Positions 9,452 through 16,185 of a stretch of 32,933 bases of DNA are shown here, piece by piece (within the stretch, counting starts at the first letter, position 1; each line of letters starts with the position of its first letter). This stretch comes from an uncultured Fenollaria sp. (lineage in GTDB: Bacteria > Bacillota > Clostridia > Tissierellales > Peptoniphilaceae). The notes under the pieces were generated by a model that saw only the letters and a list, made by a program, of their open reading frames with translations, had not been told where the DNA came from and made no database searches. A program made the position numbers and the translations under genes. The stretch lies in NCBI RefSeq assembly GCF_946221515.1, contig NZ_CAMJVK010000014.1, positions 1-32,933 of the forward strand, written 5' to 3'.

Positions 9452-9577
9452 CGGCGTAAAGCAATCGCTCGTCATATGGCAACCTCCCGTCATATGTCTA
9501 CCTCTCGTCATATAGCAATCGCACGTCATATGTCTACCTCCCATCATATGTCTATCGCTCGGCATATACCATCCATT
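9452..9577. repeat. Seven degenerate 18-bp tandem repeats
   Basis: Seven consecutive 18-bp units run from 9452, 9470, 9488, 9506, 9524, 9542 and 9560. The core is CGTCATATGTCTACCTCC, and two units (9488 and 9524) differ at one base. The outer units are more divergent. On the reverse strand the best units read GGAGGTAGACATATG, which resembles a ribosome site followed by a start codon. The array sits ~220 bp upstream of the surface-protein transcription start. Function unknown. Confidence 0.85.
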
Positions 9578-9590
9578 TTCACAATTAAAA

Positions 9591-9621
9591 AAAGAACTAT
9601 GGGCACGTCGCTCATAGTTCT
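9591..9621 (-). terminator. metK terminator (element copy 2)
   Basis: Read leftwards from metK, the arms 9610-9621 and 9593-9604 pair over 12 positions with one mismatch around a 5-base loop, followed by T7. Stem and loop match the hairpin at 4905-4937 except at two or three bases. Confidence 0.85.
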
Positions 9622-9648
9622 CTTCCTATTATATATATAATTTATATA

Positions 9649-10836
9649 CTATTTAATTTTAGCAAGTTTTTTGATCTCGTCAACTTTTTCTAATCTTTCC
9701 CAAGGAAGATCTATATCGTCACGACCGAAGTGGCCGTAGTTAGTAATCTTGTGGAAGATTGGTTTTCTTAAGTCGTAGTAGTCGATGATAAAGGCTGGAC
9801 GAAGGTCGAATACTTTTTCAACTATCTCAAGTATCTTTGTCTCTTCGATCTTGCCTGTTCCAAATGTATCTACGTTTATGGATATCGGCTTTGCTATGCC
9901 TATCGCATACGAAACTTGTATTTCGCATCTATCGCAAAGGCCTGCTGCTACTAGGTTTTTCGCAACGTGTCTTACTGCGTATGAAGCAGATCTATCTACT
10001 TTTGTAGCGTCTTTGCCTGAGAAGGCTCCTCCGCCATGTCTGCAGTAGCCGCCGTATGTGTCAACAATAATCTTTCTACCTGTTAGACCTGTGTCGCCCT
10101 TTGGTCCGCCTATAACGAAACGGCCTGTTGGGTTCACGTAGATGATAGTTTCATCATCAATTAGTTTTGGATTAACTACTGGTTTTATAACGTGTTCGAT
10201 GATGTCCTTCTTAATCTTGTCAAGACTAACGCCTTCCTTATGTTGAGTAGAAACAACTATAGTGTGAACTCTCTTTGGCTTATCTCCGTCATATTCGATA
10301 GTTACTTGTGTCTTGCCGTCTGGTCTTAAGTAGCTTAGTGTGCCGTCCTTACGCACTTCAGCTAACCTTCTTGCTAGCTTATGTGATAAGTATATGGCTA
10401 GTGGCATATAAACTTCTGTCTCATTACAAGCGTAGCCAAACATCATACCTTGGTCGCCTGCACCTATTAAATCATATTTATCTTTTGATTTTTCTTTAGT
10501 CTCAAGCGCCTTGTCAACGCCTAGTGCTATATCCTTAGATTGTTCTTCGATCGATACAAGTACAGCGCAATTTTCTGCATCGAAACCGAATTTTCCTCTA
10601 GTGTAACCTATGTCAGCTATAACCCTTCTAACTACAGATTGTATGTCAACGTAGCAGTTTGTTGTGATTTGTCCTGATACTAAAACGTAGCCAGTTGATG
10701 CAGTTGTTTCGATCGCGCATCTCGCCTCTGGATCTTTTTCTAGTATCTCATCTAGCAATGCATCTGATATTTGGTCGCAGACCTTGTCAGGATGACCTTC
10801 AGTAACCGATTCAGATGTAAATAGTTTTTTATACAT
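9649..10836 (-). CDS. metK: S-adenosylmethionine synthetase
   Basis: Makes S-adenosylmethionine from ATP and methionine in the cytoplasm. The 395-residue length is normal for MetK. The N-terminal block FTSESVTEGHPDKVCDQISD, the ATP-site motif GAGDQGMMFGYA, TGRKIIVDTYGG and the phosphate-loop block GGGAFSGKDATKVDRSA are all intact. The ATG at 10836 follows an AGGAGGAAG ribosome site; a longer in-frame reading to 10872 lies in the leader and is rejected. Expression is evidently controlled by the SAM-I riboswitch upstream, so the enzyme is repressed by its own product. The gene is a single transcription unit ending in the hairpin at 9591-9621. Confidence 0.98.
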   Translation of the reverse strand: MYKKLFTSESVTEGHPDKVCDQISDALLDEILEKDPEARCAIETTASTGYVLVSGQITTNCYVDIQSVVRRVIADIGYTRGKFGFDAENCAVLVSIEEQSKDIALGVDKALETKEKSKDKYDLIGAGDQGMMFGYACNETEVYMPLAIYLSHKLARRLAEVRKDGTLSYLRPDGKTQVTIEYDGDKPKRVHTIVVSTQHKEGVSLDKIKKDIIEHVIKPVVNPKLIDDETIIYVNPTGRFVIGGPKGDTGLTGRKIIVDTYGGYCRHGGGAFSGKDATKVDRSASYAVRHVAKNLVAAGLCDRCEIQVSYAIGIAKPISINVDTFGTGKIEETKILEIVEKVFDLRPAFIIDYYDLRKPIFHKITNYGHFGRDDIDLPWERLEKVDEIKKLAKIK

Positions 10837-10907
10837 AATCTTCCTCCTTAATATATTTTTTTGCAAATACAAAGCCGCAAAGATATTTTTCGCGGCGCAT
10901 CTTGTAA

Positions 10908-10935
10908 AATAAAAAAACCTTCAAAGCTGAAGGTT
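10908..10935 (-). terminator. Riboswitch-controlled terminator in the metK leader
   Basis: On the reverse strand AACCTTCA (10928-10935) pairs with TGAAGGTT (10916-10923) around a 4-base loop and is followed by a T run. It sits just after the last helix of the SAM riboswitch, as expected for an OFF switch working by premature termination. A second GCCGC/GCGGC hairpin (10892-10896 with 10874-10878) follows before the ribosome site; its role is unclear. Confidence 0.88.
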
Positions 10936-10939
10936 CGTT

Positions 10940-11034
10940 CTTCTCATCTTTCAGCTGCGCTGTAGGATTTGGCACCTTGCTAGCAGGTTGCCGGACTTCA
11001 TAGGGCCTATTCCCTCCGTCACTCTTTATGAGAC
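10940..11034 (-). ncRNA. SAM-I (S-box) riboswitch
   Basis: The reverse strand carries the S-box core in order: CTCATAAAGAG, GGAGGGAATAGGCCCTATGA, AGTCCGGCAACC, AAGGTGCCAAATCC, and AGCTGAAAGATGAG closing helix P1 (11028-11032 with 10943-10947). These are the invariant blocks of the SAM-I class. With SAM bound, P1 forms and the following terminator hairpin is free to stop transcription of metK. Placement directly upstream of metK matches the class. Confidence 0.95.
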
Positions 11035-11052
11035 TTATTAAGTTCACTAATC

Positions 11053-11081
11053 ATTATATATATAATTTTCGTTTTTGTCAA
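11053..11081 (-). promoter_or_regulatory. metK promoter
   Basis: Perfect TTGACA (11076-11081), 17-bp spacer and perfect TATAAT (11053-11058) on the reverse strand, with the start predicted near 11046, immediately before the riboswitch. The -35 element lies 10 bases beyond the stop of the MATE gene. Confidence 0.88.
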
Positions 11082-11090
11082 GCCATTTGC

Positions 11091-12455
11091 CTAAATTTTT
11101 TCTTCCAAGGCAAAACGTTCTTTAACCTTCTTCTTCACATAGATATAAGTAAAGACGTAGACTATGGTAGTCAATAACCAGGACAATGGATATGAGATAT
11201 ACAAAATCCATTGCTCATGATACTTTTGAAATACACTCATAATCCACAATATTCTAAAGCCGCAAATACATACGACAGCTATGATCATAGGTGTTAGTGA
11301 ATAGCCCATCGCGCGTATTACGCCTGAATAAACATCCATGATGCCGCAAAGTAAATATGTTGTCGATATGACACCTAGCCTTAGCATCGCAATCTCGATA
11401 ACTTCTGGGTTTGGTGTATATAATCTTAGCAAAAATTTACCTGCTAAGTATGCGCCTATACCTAGAACAAGGCCCACGACTGACACCATGACTATGGTTG
11501 TCTTAAGTATCTCGTCAACTCTGTCAAGCTTTTTTGCTCCCATATTTTGCGAGGCAAATGATAGTGAGGCTTGGTAGATGGCATCCATCGCCATGAAGAC
11601 AAAGCCTTCGATGTTGCCAGCCGCAGTGTTTGCAGCGACTACAAGCTTACCGAAGGAGTTGATTGAGGATTGTATAAGCATATTTGATATACTAAATAGT
11701 GCCCCTGTAAAGCCTGATGGCAATCCTATCCTAAGCATTTCGCCAAACTTTTTCCAATCCATCTTTAATTTATCTAGCTTTAAGTTCAAGTAGCCGTCGC
11801 TCTTCATCAAGCACAAAACTATTAGCACGGCTGAGAAAGCTTCTGAGATGATGGTAGCAAGAGCAACTCCGTCAACTGTCTTCTTTAAAACTATTACAAA
11901 GTATAAATTTAAAACTATGTTCATAACGCCTGAGATGGCTAGGTAGTAAAGCGGCCTCTTTGTGTCGCCTGCCGCTCTAAGTATCGAGGCGCCGAAGTTA
12001 TATATCATAAAGCCTGGCATACCCATGAAGTAGATCTGCATATAAAGTGTCGCTAGATCAATGACTTCCTCAGGTGTTTGCATCAGTTCAAGCATTGGCC
12101 TTGCTGAAAAGTAACCGACCCCTATCATGATAAAGCCGCCAAGTAAACCCGATAGCATCGACGTATGAAGCGTATCTTGCGCATCCTTGTATGAGCCCTT
12201 ACCTATCGCCTGACCCATAAGCACGCTCGCGCCTATCGATATACCGATGAATAGATTGATGATTAGATTAATCAGTGCACCGGTTGAACCAACTGCGGCA
12301 AGTGCAGCGTCCCCTGCGTAACGGCCGACAACTATAACATCGGCGGCGTTAAAGAAGAGCTGCAAAGTACTCGATAGCATCAAGGGTATCGAAAACTTTA
12401 TTAACTTTGGAAGGAGTTTTCCCTCCGTCATATTAATTTCATAATTCTTTGACAT
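11091..12455 (-). CDS. MATE family efflux transporter
   Basis: Polytopic membrane protein of 454 residues, the usual size for MATE (multidrug and toxic compound extrusion) exporters, with about 12 predicted helices in two similar halves. Typical features are the N-terminal MTEGKLLPKLIKFSIPLMLS, FFNAADVIVVGRYAGDAALAAVGSTG in loop 1-2, and the middle GLPSGFTGALFSISNMLIQS. It probably exchanges sodium or protons for cationic compounds, but the substrate cannot be told from sequence. The ribosome site is weak (GGAATGGTG). No terminator separates it from the metK promoter, so some transcripts may run into the SAM riboswitch leader. Confidence 0.93.
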   Translation of the reverse strand: MSKNYEINMTEGKLLPKLIKFSIPLMLSSTLQLFFNAADVIVVGRYAGDAALAAVGSTGALINLIINLFIGISIGASVLMGQAIGKGSYKDAQDTLHTSMLSGLLGGFIMIGVGYFSARPMLELMQTPEEVIDLATLYMQIYFMGMPGFMIYNFGASILRAAGDTKRPLYYLAISGVMNIVLNLYFVIVLKKTVDGVALATIISEAFSAVLIVLCLMKSDGYLNLKLDKLKMDWKKFGEMLRIGLPSGFTGALFSISNMLIQSSINSFGKLVVAANTAAGNIEGFVFMAMDAIYQASLSFASQNMGAKKLDRVDEILKTTIVMVSVVGLVLGIGAYLAGKFLLRLYTPNPEVIEIAMLRLGVISTTYLLCGIMDVYSGVIRAMGYSLTPMIIAVVCICGFRILWIMSVFQKYHEQWILYISYPLSWLLTTIVYVFTYIYVKKKVKERFALEEKI

Positions 12456-12541
12456 AATTACACCATTCCTTTTATATCAATCAATTTTACTACAATCGAA
12501 ATAATTTTTCAAGTCTTTTTGCAAAATTAATTACTAAATCC

Positions 12542-12570
12542 TTTATTTTTTTATCAAAATGTGTTATAGT
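12542..12570 (+). promoter_or_regulatory. Possible promoter of the pyrophosphatase gene
   Basis: TATAGT at 12565-12570 with a poor TTTATT at 12542-12547 and 17-bp spacing. A second TATAAT at 12578-12583 is too close to the start codon (12599) to leave room for the ribosome site, so the first is preferred. Confidence 0.4.
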
Positions 12571-12598
12571 ATATGAATATAATATGGAAGGTGATTTA

Positions 12599-14233
12599 AT
12601 GAATAAAAAAGTTTACGTCTCAGGTCATAAAGTGCCTGATACGGATTCAATCGCGAGCGCTATCTCCTACGCTTACCTTGTCAATAGTCTTGGCAAATAC
12701 GATGCAAAAGCAGTTAGGCTCGGAGATTTAAATAAGGAAACAAAATTCGTTTTAAAATACTTTGGCGTAGATGAACCAAAGCTATTAACAACAATGAAGA
12801 TAAAATTAAAGGATGTTGATCTTGATGACGCCGTGCTTATAGACGAGGATGCATCTTTATACGAAGCGATTAGCTTACTTCGTGAGAAGAATGCTTATGT
12901 ACTCATAGTCATTGACAAGGCCGGAAAGATGAGTGGCATCATAGGTCTTAAGGATATCACAGAGATTTATACAAACATCTTTGACGACACAATCCTTAGC
13001 AAGGCCGATACGCCATTTAAAAATGTTGTTGAAGTGCTTAAGGGTACTGTCATTAACGATGGTTACAGAAAGCCTCTTGGCCGCATGGCGATTTACGCTA
13101 TGGACCCAAAGATGATTGAGGATCGTATCGAAGCAGACGATGTCGTTATACTCGGCGACAGAGAGGACGCTCAAGAGGACGCGATCAAGAGAAACGTTTC
13201 TTGCATGATAGTGACTGGCGGCTTCGACATAAGCGAGAAGATCTTAAATTTGGCGAAGGAAAAAGGCATCAGCATCATATCAACTGAGTACGACTCCTTC
13301 ATGGCATCGAGGGTGCTTCCACTAAGCGTGCCCGTGTCGTACGCGATGACAAAGGATGGCATCAAGACCTTCCACATACAAGATTTTGTTTCGGACGTCA
13401 AGGCCGAGATGAACAAAAACAGGTTCCGCTGCTTCCCAGTCCTTGATAACGACGGCAACGTCATAAACACAGTCAGCCGTTATCACTTGCTTGACGATAA
13501 GAAGAAAAACATCATCCTAGTCGATCACAACGAAAGAACTCAATCCGTCGACGACATTGAAGAGGCTGAAATCCTTGAAATCATCGACCACCACAGAGTT
13601 GCCAACGTCGAGACAAAGCTCCCACTATACTTTAGGAACGAACCACTTGGCTCAACAGCAACCATCATCACGAAGATGTTTATTGAGAATGGCGTAGTAA
13701 TTCCAAAACACATAGCAGGGCTATTAATCTCAGCCATCATCTCGGATACACTTCTACTTAAGTCGCCAACAAGCACGAGGACAGACGCGAAGATGATAGA
13801 CTTTCTTGCGCCAATAGCCGGCATCGATCCAGATGTCTACGCTATAGAGATGTTTACCGAAGCGGCAAGCATCAAGGACGTAGCAAGCGAAGATCTACTT
13901 AAGATGGACGTGAAGTCATTTAATATCGCGAAGAAAAAAATTCGCGTCGCACAAGTCATGACCATGGATATGGATGAAGTGAAAAAGAGAAAAGATGATT
14001 TACTAAATCTGATGAAAGAAACGATAGAAAAGAATCAAGAAGATACATTCGTACTGATGATAACTGATATACTTAAAGAGTATTCACTAGTTTTAGTGCA
14101 AGGCTCATACAAAGAAAGCATCGCCGCAGCCTTCGACAAAGAGCTAGTAGATAACGAGTTTACAGTCGATGGACTTCTTTCAAGAAAAAAACAAATGATA
14201 CCCGCTATATCGAAAAAGATAGAGACTTTATAG
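12599..14233 (+). CDS. ppaC: Family II (Mn/Co-dependent) inorganic pyrophosphatase with CBS-DRTGG regulatory insert
   Basis: Hydrolyses pyrophosphate to phosphate. The DHH-family catalytic domain is split. The N-terminal metal motif GHKVPDTDSIASAI (H10, D14, D16) is followed by a first CBS domain (~70-125), a DRTGG-like region (~180-250) and a second CBS domain (~250-310). The catalytic part then resumes with IIDHHRVAN (D330, H331, H332), and the DHHA2 domain ends in LLSRKKQMIP, whose Arg-Lys-Lys binds substrate in this family. The 544-residue length matches the CBS-type enzymes, in which adenine nucleotides binding the CBS pair control activity. The ATG at 12599 has the GGAAGGTGA ribosome site; an in-frame ATG at 12584 overlaps that site. 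The stop lies inside a shared terminator hairpin. Confidence 0.93.
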   Translation: MNKKVYVSGHKVPDTDSIASAISYAYLVNSLGKYDAKAVRLGDLNKETKFVLKYFGVDEPKLLTTMKIKLKDVDLDDAVLIDEDASLYEAISLLREKNAYVLIVIDKAGKMSGIIGLKDITEIYTNIFDDTILSKADTPFKNVVEVLKGTVINDGYRKPLGRMAIYAMDPKMIEDRIEADDVVILGDREDAQEDAIKRNVSCMIVTGGFDISEKILNLAKEKGISIISTEYDSFMASRVLPLSVPVSYAMTKDGIKTFHIQDFVSDVKAEMNKNRFRCFPVLDNDGNVINTVSRYHLLDDKKKNIILVDHNERTQSVDDIEEAEILEIIDHHRVANVETKLPLYFRNEPLGSTATIITKMFIENGVVIPKHIAGLLISAIISDTLLLKSPTSTRTDAKMIDFLAPIAGIDPDVYAIEMFTEAASIKDVASEDLLKMDVKSFNIAKKKIRVAQVMTMDMDEVKKRKDDLLNLMKETIEKNQEDTFVLMITDILKEYSLVLVQGSYKESIAAAFDKELVDNEFTVDGLLSRKKQMIPAISKKIETL

Positions 14234-14246
14234 TCCCTATCTTTTT
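14213..14246. terminator. Bidirectional terminator overlapping two convergent stop codons
   Basis: AAAAAGATAG-A-GACT (14213-14227) pairs with AGTC-C-CTATCTTTTT (14232-14246) around a 4-base TTAT loop, with one A/C mismatch. The A and T runs on each side make it serve both strands. It contains the ppaC stop (14231-14233) and the lepB stop (14237-14239). Confidence 0.85.
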
Positions 14247-14743
14247 TTGCTACTTTTCAGTTTTAATATTATCTTATGATTTACTTCATCTATCTTAAGC
14301 GGTCCAAATGACCTCGAGTCCGTACTTATGGCTCTATTGTCACCCATTAAAAAGACTTCATCATCTGCAAGCGTCCAGCCGTTGTCCCTATCTACCCAAG
14401 AAAAATCATTCATATATTTATCTCCAAGATAAGTCTCGTAAATCCTCTTGCCATTTATCAAAAGTCCTTCTTTTTTAGTGACTTCAATGTGTTCACCAGG
14501 CAGTCCCACTACCCTTTTAATCATATCAACGCCCAAGGCCTCAGATCTTGCTCCGACAATATCGCCTCTTTTGATCTCACTGAATAAAGGCTTTTTAATC
14601 GCAAGAAATTTATCCCCATCATTTGCCACAGGCGCCATGCTATCGCCATTAACGTTCACTATATTTAAAAATAAAAGAGTAAATATATTTAGAGCTAATA
14701 GCAGAGCGATTATTATAATTGGAAGAGTTTTCTTTTTTTTCAT
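14237..14743 (-). CDS. lepB: Signal peptidase I
   Basis: Membrane-bound Ser/Lys protease that removes signal peptides from exported proteins. Residues 7-28 form one membrane anchor. The catalytic Ser35 is in NVNGDSMAP and the general base Lys76 in DMIKRVVGLPGE; the later box FLMGDNRAISTDSRSFG is also intact. The 168-residue length fits the short Gram-positive type. It starts within the stop of the upstream reductase gene (ATGA overlap), which implies translational coupling. The gene converges with ppaC, with three bases between the two stop codons. Confidence 0.95.
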   Translation of the reverse strand: MKKKKTLPIIIIALLLALNIFTLLFLNIVNVNGDSMAPVANDGDKFLAIKKPLFSEIKRGDIVGARSEALGVDMIKRVVGLPGEHIEVTKKEGLLINGKRIYETYLGDKYMNDFSWVDRDNGWTLADDEVFLMGDNRAISTDSRSFGPLKIDEVNHKIILKLKSSKKR

Positions 14744-15465
14744 ATATAAAAGCCCCCGTTCACACGAAGCACTTCGCCTGTAATGAATTTCGCGTCCTGT
14801 GATGCTAAGAAAACTGCCGCCTTCGCTGCGTCCTCTGCCGTGCCGATGGTCTCAAGCGGCGTTTCATCACGAAGCATATCTATTTCAGCCTCTGAATAAA
14901 TTTTCATCATATCCGTTGCTATGCAGCCTAAACTTATTGCGTTCACTCTCACGCCCGATGGTGCCGCCTCTTTTGCGACCGCTTTAGTAAAAGCGATGAC
15001 AGCCCCCTTCGATGCGCTGTAAACAGTCTCCATCGCGGCTCCCGTCTCGCCCCACATGCTCGTTACGTTAATTATGCATCCCGCGCCCTCATGTATCATC
15101 GGCTTGATAAAAGCCTTAGTCATGTTGAAGACGCCCTTCATATTCGTGTTAAAAACATAATCATATTCATCTTCGCTCGTTTCTTGCACAAGCTTAGTTA
15201 AAGCCACGCCCGCATTATTCACAAGCACATCAATTTTTTTATATCTTTTAAATATTTCTTCCTTTAATTTACAAACTTCATCATAATTTGAAACGTCTGC
15301 TCCATAAACAAAGCCGTTCGAATATTTTTTAACTTCATCTAAAATTTTTATCGCTTCATCACCATGCTCATGGTAATTGATGCAGACATCGTAACCTTTT
15401 TTGGCAAACTCAATCGCTATGGCCCTGCCAATTCCTCGCGAAGCGCCACTTACAAGAGCTAACAT
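14740..15465 (-). CDS. Short-chain dehydrogenase/reductase, YmfI/FabG-like
   Basis: NADPH-type short-chain reductase of 241 residues. The cofactor motif is SGASRGIGRAIA near the N-terminus, followed by LVNNAGVA and the catalytic YSASKGAVIAFTKA. FabG (3-oxoacyl-ACP reductase) is the general family name. The stretch TSMWGETGAAMETVYSASKG has the Trp-Gly/Gly-Ala pattern I associate with YmfI, the 5-aminopentanone reductase that matures elongation factor P, rather than with fatty-acid FabG. No fatty-acid genes are nearby, so YmfI-like is my preferred but unproven reading. The gene is first in a two-gene unit with lepB. Its start follows a GAAGGGGG site. Confidence 0.85.
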   Translation of the reverse strand: MLALVSGASRGIGRAIAIEFAKKGYDVCINYHEHGDEAIKILDEVKKYSNGFVYGADVSNYDEVCKLKEEIFKRYKKIDVLVNNAGVALTKLVQETSEDEYDYVFNTNMKGVFNMTKAFIKPMIHEGAGCIINVTSMWGETGAAMETVYSASKGAVIAFTKAVAKEAAPSGVRVNAISLGCIATDMMKIYSEAEIDMLRDETPLETIGTAEDAAKAAVFLASQDAKFITGEVLRVNGGFYI

Positions 15466-15488
15466 ATATAAACCCCCTTCATGTAAAT

Positions 15489-15517
15489 ATTATATCACAA
15501 ACTTGCAATTTTAGCCA
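15489..15517 (-). promoter_or_regulatory. Promoter of the reductase-lepB unit
   Basis: Reverse-strand perfect TATAAT at 15489-15494, 24 bases before the start codon. The -35 at 15512-15517 is poor (TGGCTA). It overlaps the oppositely oriented trmB promoter, so the two probably compete. Confidence 0.55.
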
Positions 15518-15531
15518 TCATATGCTAAACT
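15503..15531 (+). promoter_or_regulatory. trmB promoter
   Basis: TTGCAA (15503-15508), 17-bp spacer and TAAACT (15526-15531). The start is predicted near 15538, so the mRNA leader is only about 10 bases, just enough for the GGTGA ribosome site. Confidence 0.6.
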
Positions 15532-15546
15532 AATCTTGGTGATAAA

Positions 15547-16185
15547 ATGAGAATGAGAAAAAAATGGTGGGCGCTGCCTGAACTTAAAGAAAGCCCCATC
15601 TTTAGATACAGACCCATGGAGAACAAGGGCAAATGGCATGAGGACTTCGGAAATGATAGTCCCATCTACCTAGAACTCGGCTCGGGCATGGGCAGTTTTA
15701 TAAATTATTTGAAAAATACTTTTAAAAATAAAAATTTCGTCGGCATCGATATGGAAGAGGGCTGCCTCGTTTATGCAAAGCGCATGCTTGAAGAAGAGGA
15801 CACATCGAACGTAAGGCTTGTGCTTGCAGACATCAGAAACGTCGATGAGTACTTCCAAGAGAACGAGGTTGAGGAAATTTATATAAACTTTCCGAACCCG
15901 TGGCCAAAGAACAAGCAGCACAAAAGAAGGCTCACTTACCCCGATCAATTGAAGATGTATAAAAAAATTCTTAAAAATGGTGGGACAATTAGGCTCAAAA
16001 CCGATGATCAAGGTCTTTATGAGTCCTCGCTTAAGTACTTCGAACGCGAGGGCTTCGAGATAATTTTCAAAACAGACGACTTGGCTGTAGATGAGTTCCA
16101 AGACGACTTCATCAGCGAGTACGAGACAAAGTGGCGCTCTCAAGACGTCAAGATCAAGGCAATACTTGTAAGGAATGTGAAATAG
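15547..16185 (+). CDS. trmB: tRNA (guanine-46-N7)-methyltransferase
   Basis: SAM-dependent enzyme that methylates G46 in the variable loop of tRNA. The 212-residue length is normal. The SAM-binding block YLELGSGMGSFI, the acidic end of strand 2 (VGIDMEEGC), and the family signature NFPNPWPKNKQHKRRL are present, followed by LKTDDQGLYESSL. Start at 15547 with GGTGA four bases upstream; a second ATG two codons later is equally possible. The stop codon is directly followed by the ATG of the glycosidase gene, so the two form one transcription unit. Confidence 0.95.
   Translation: MRMRKKWWALPELKESPIFRYRPMENKGKWHEDFGNDSPIYLELGSGMGSFINYLKNTFKNKNFVGIDMEEGCLVYAKRMLEEEDTSNVRLVLADIRNVDEYFQENEVEEIYINFPNPWPKNKQHKRRLTYPDQLKMYKKILKNGGTIRLKTDDQGLYESSLKYFEREGFEIIFKTDDLAVDEFQDDFISEYETKWRSQDVKIKAILVRNVK

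Larger units (their letters stand above)
9146..9590. other. Long intergenic region between metK and the surface-protein gene
   Basis: About 500 bp without a convincing gene. From low to high coordinate it holds the surface-protein leader and promoter, an AT-rich stretch (9267-9380), a more GC-rich stretch (9385-9450) of unknown role, the 18-bp tandem repeat, and the metK terminator at its far edge. One 45-codon reading frame crosses the repeat (9547 to 9410, reverse strand) but has no family resemblance. Confidence 0.7.

Noticed and set aside
9410..9547. A 45-codon frame on the reverse strand through the 18-bp repeat, with Met- and Cys-rich repeats
   Set aside because: No promoter, no recognisable family, and the frame follows from the repeat length being a multiple of three; kept only as part of the repeat observation.
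10874..10896. GCCGC/GCGGC hairpin between the riboswitch terminator and metK as a second regulatory switch
   Set aside because: Short stem with a large loop and no poly-T run; it may be structural but nothing links it to ligand binding.
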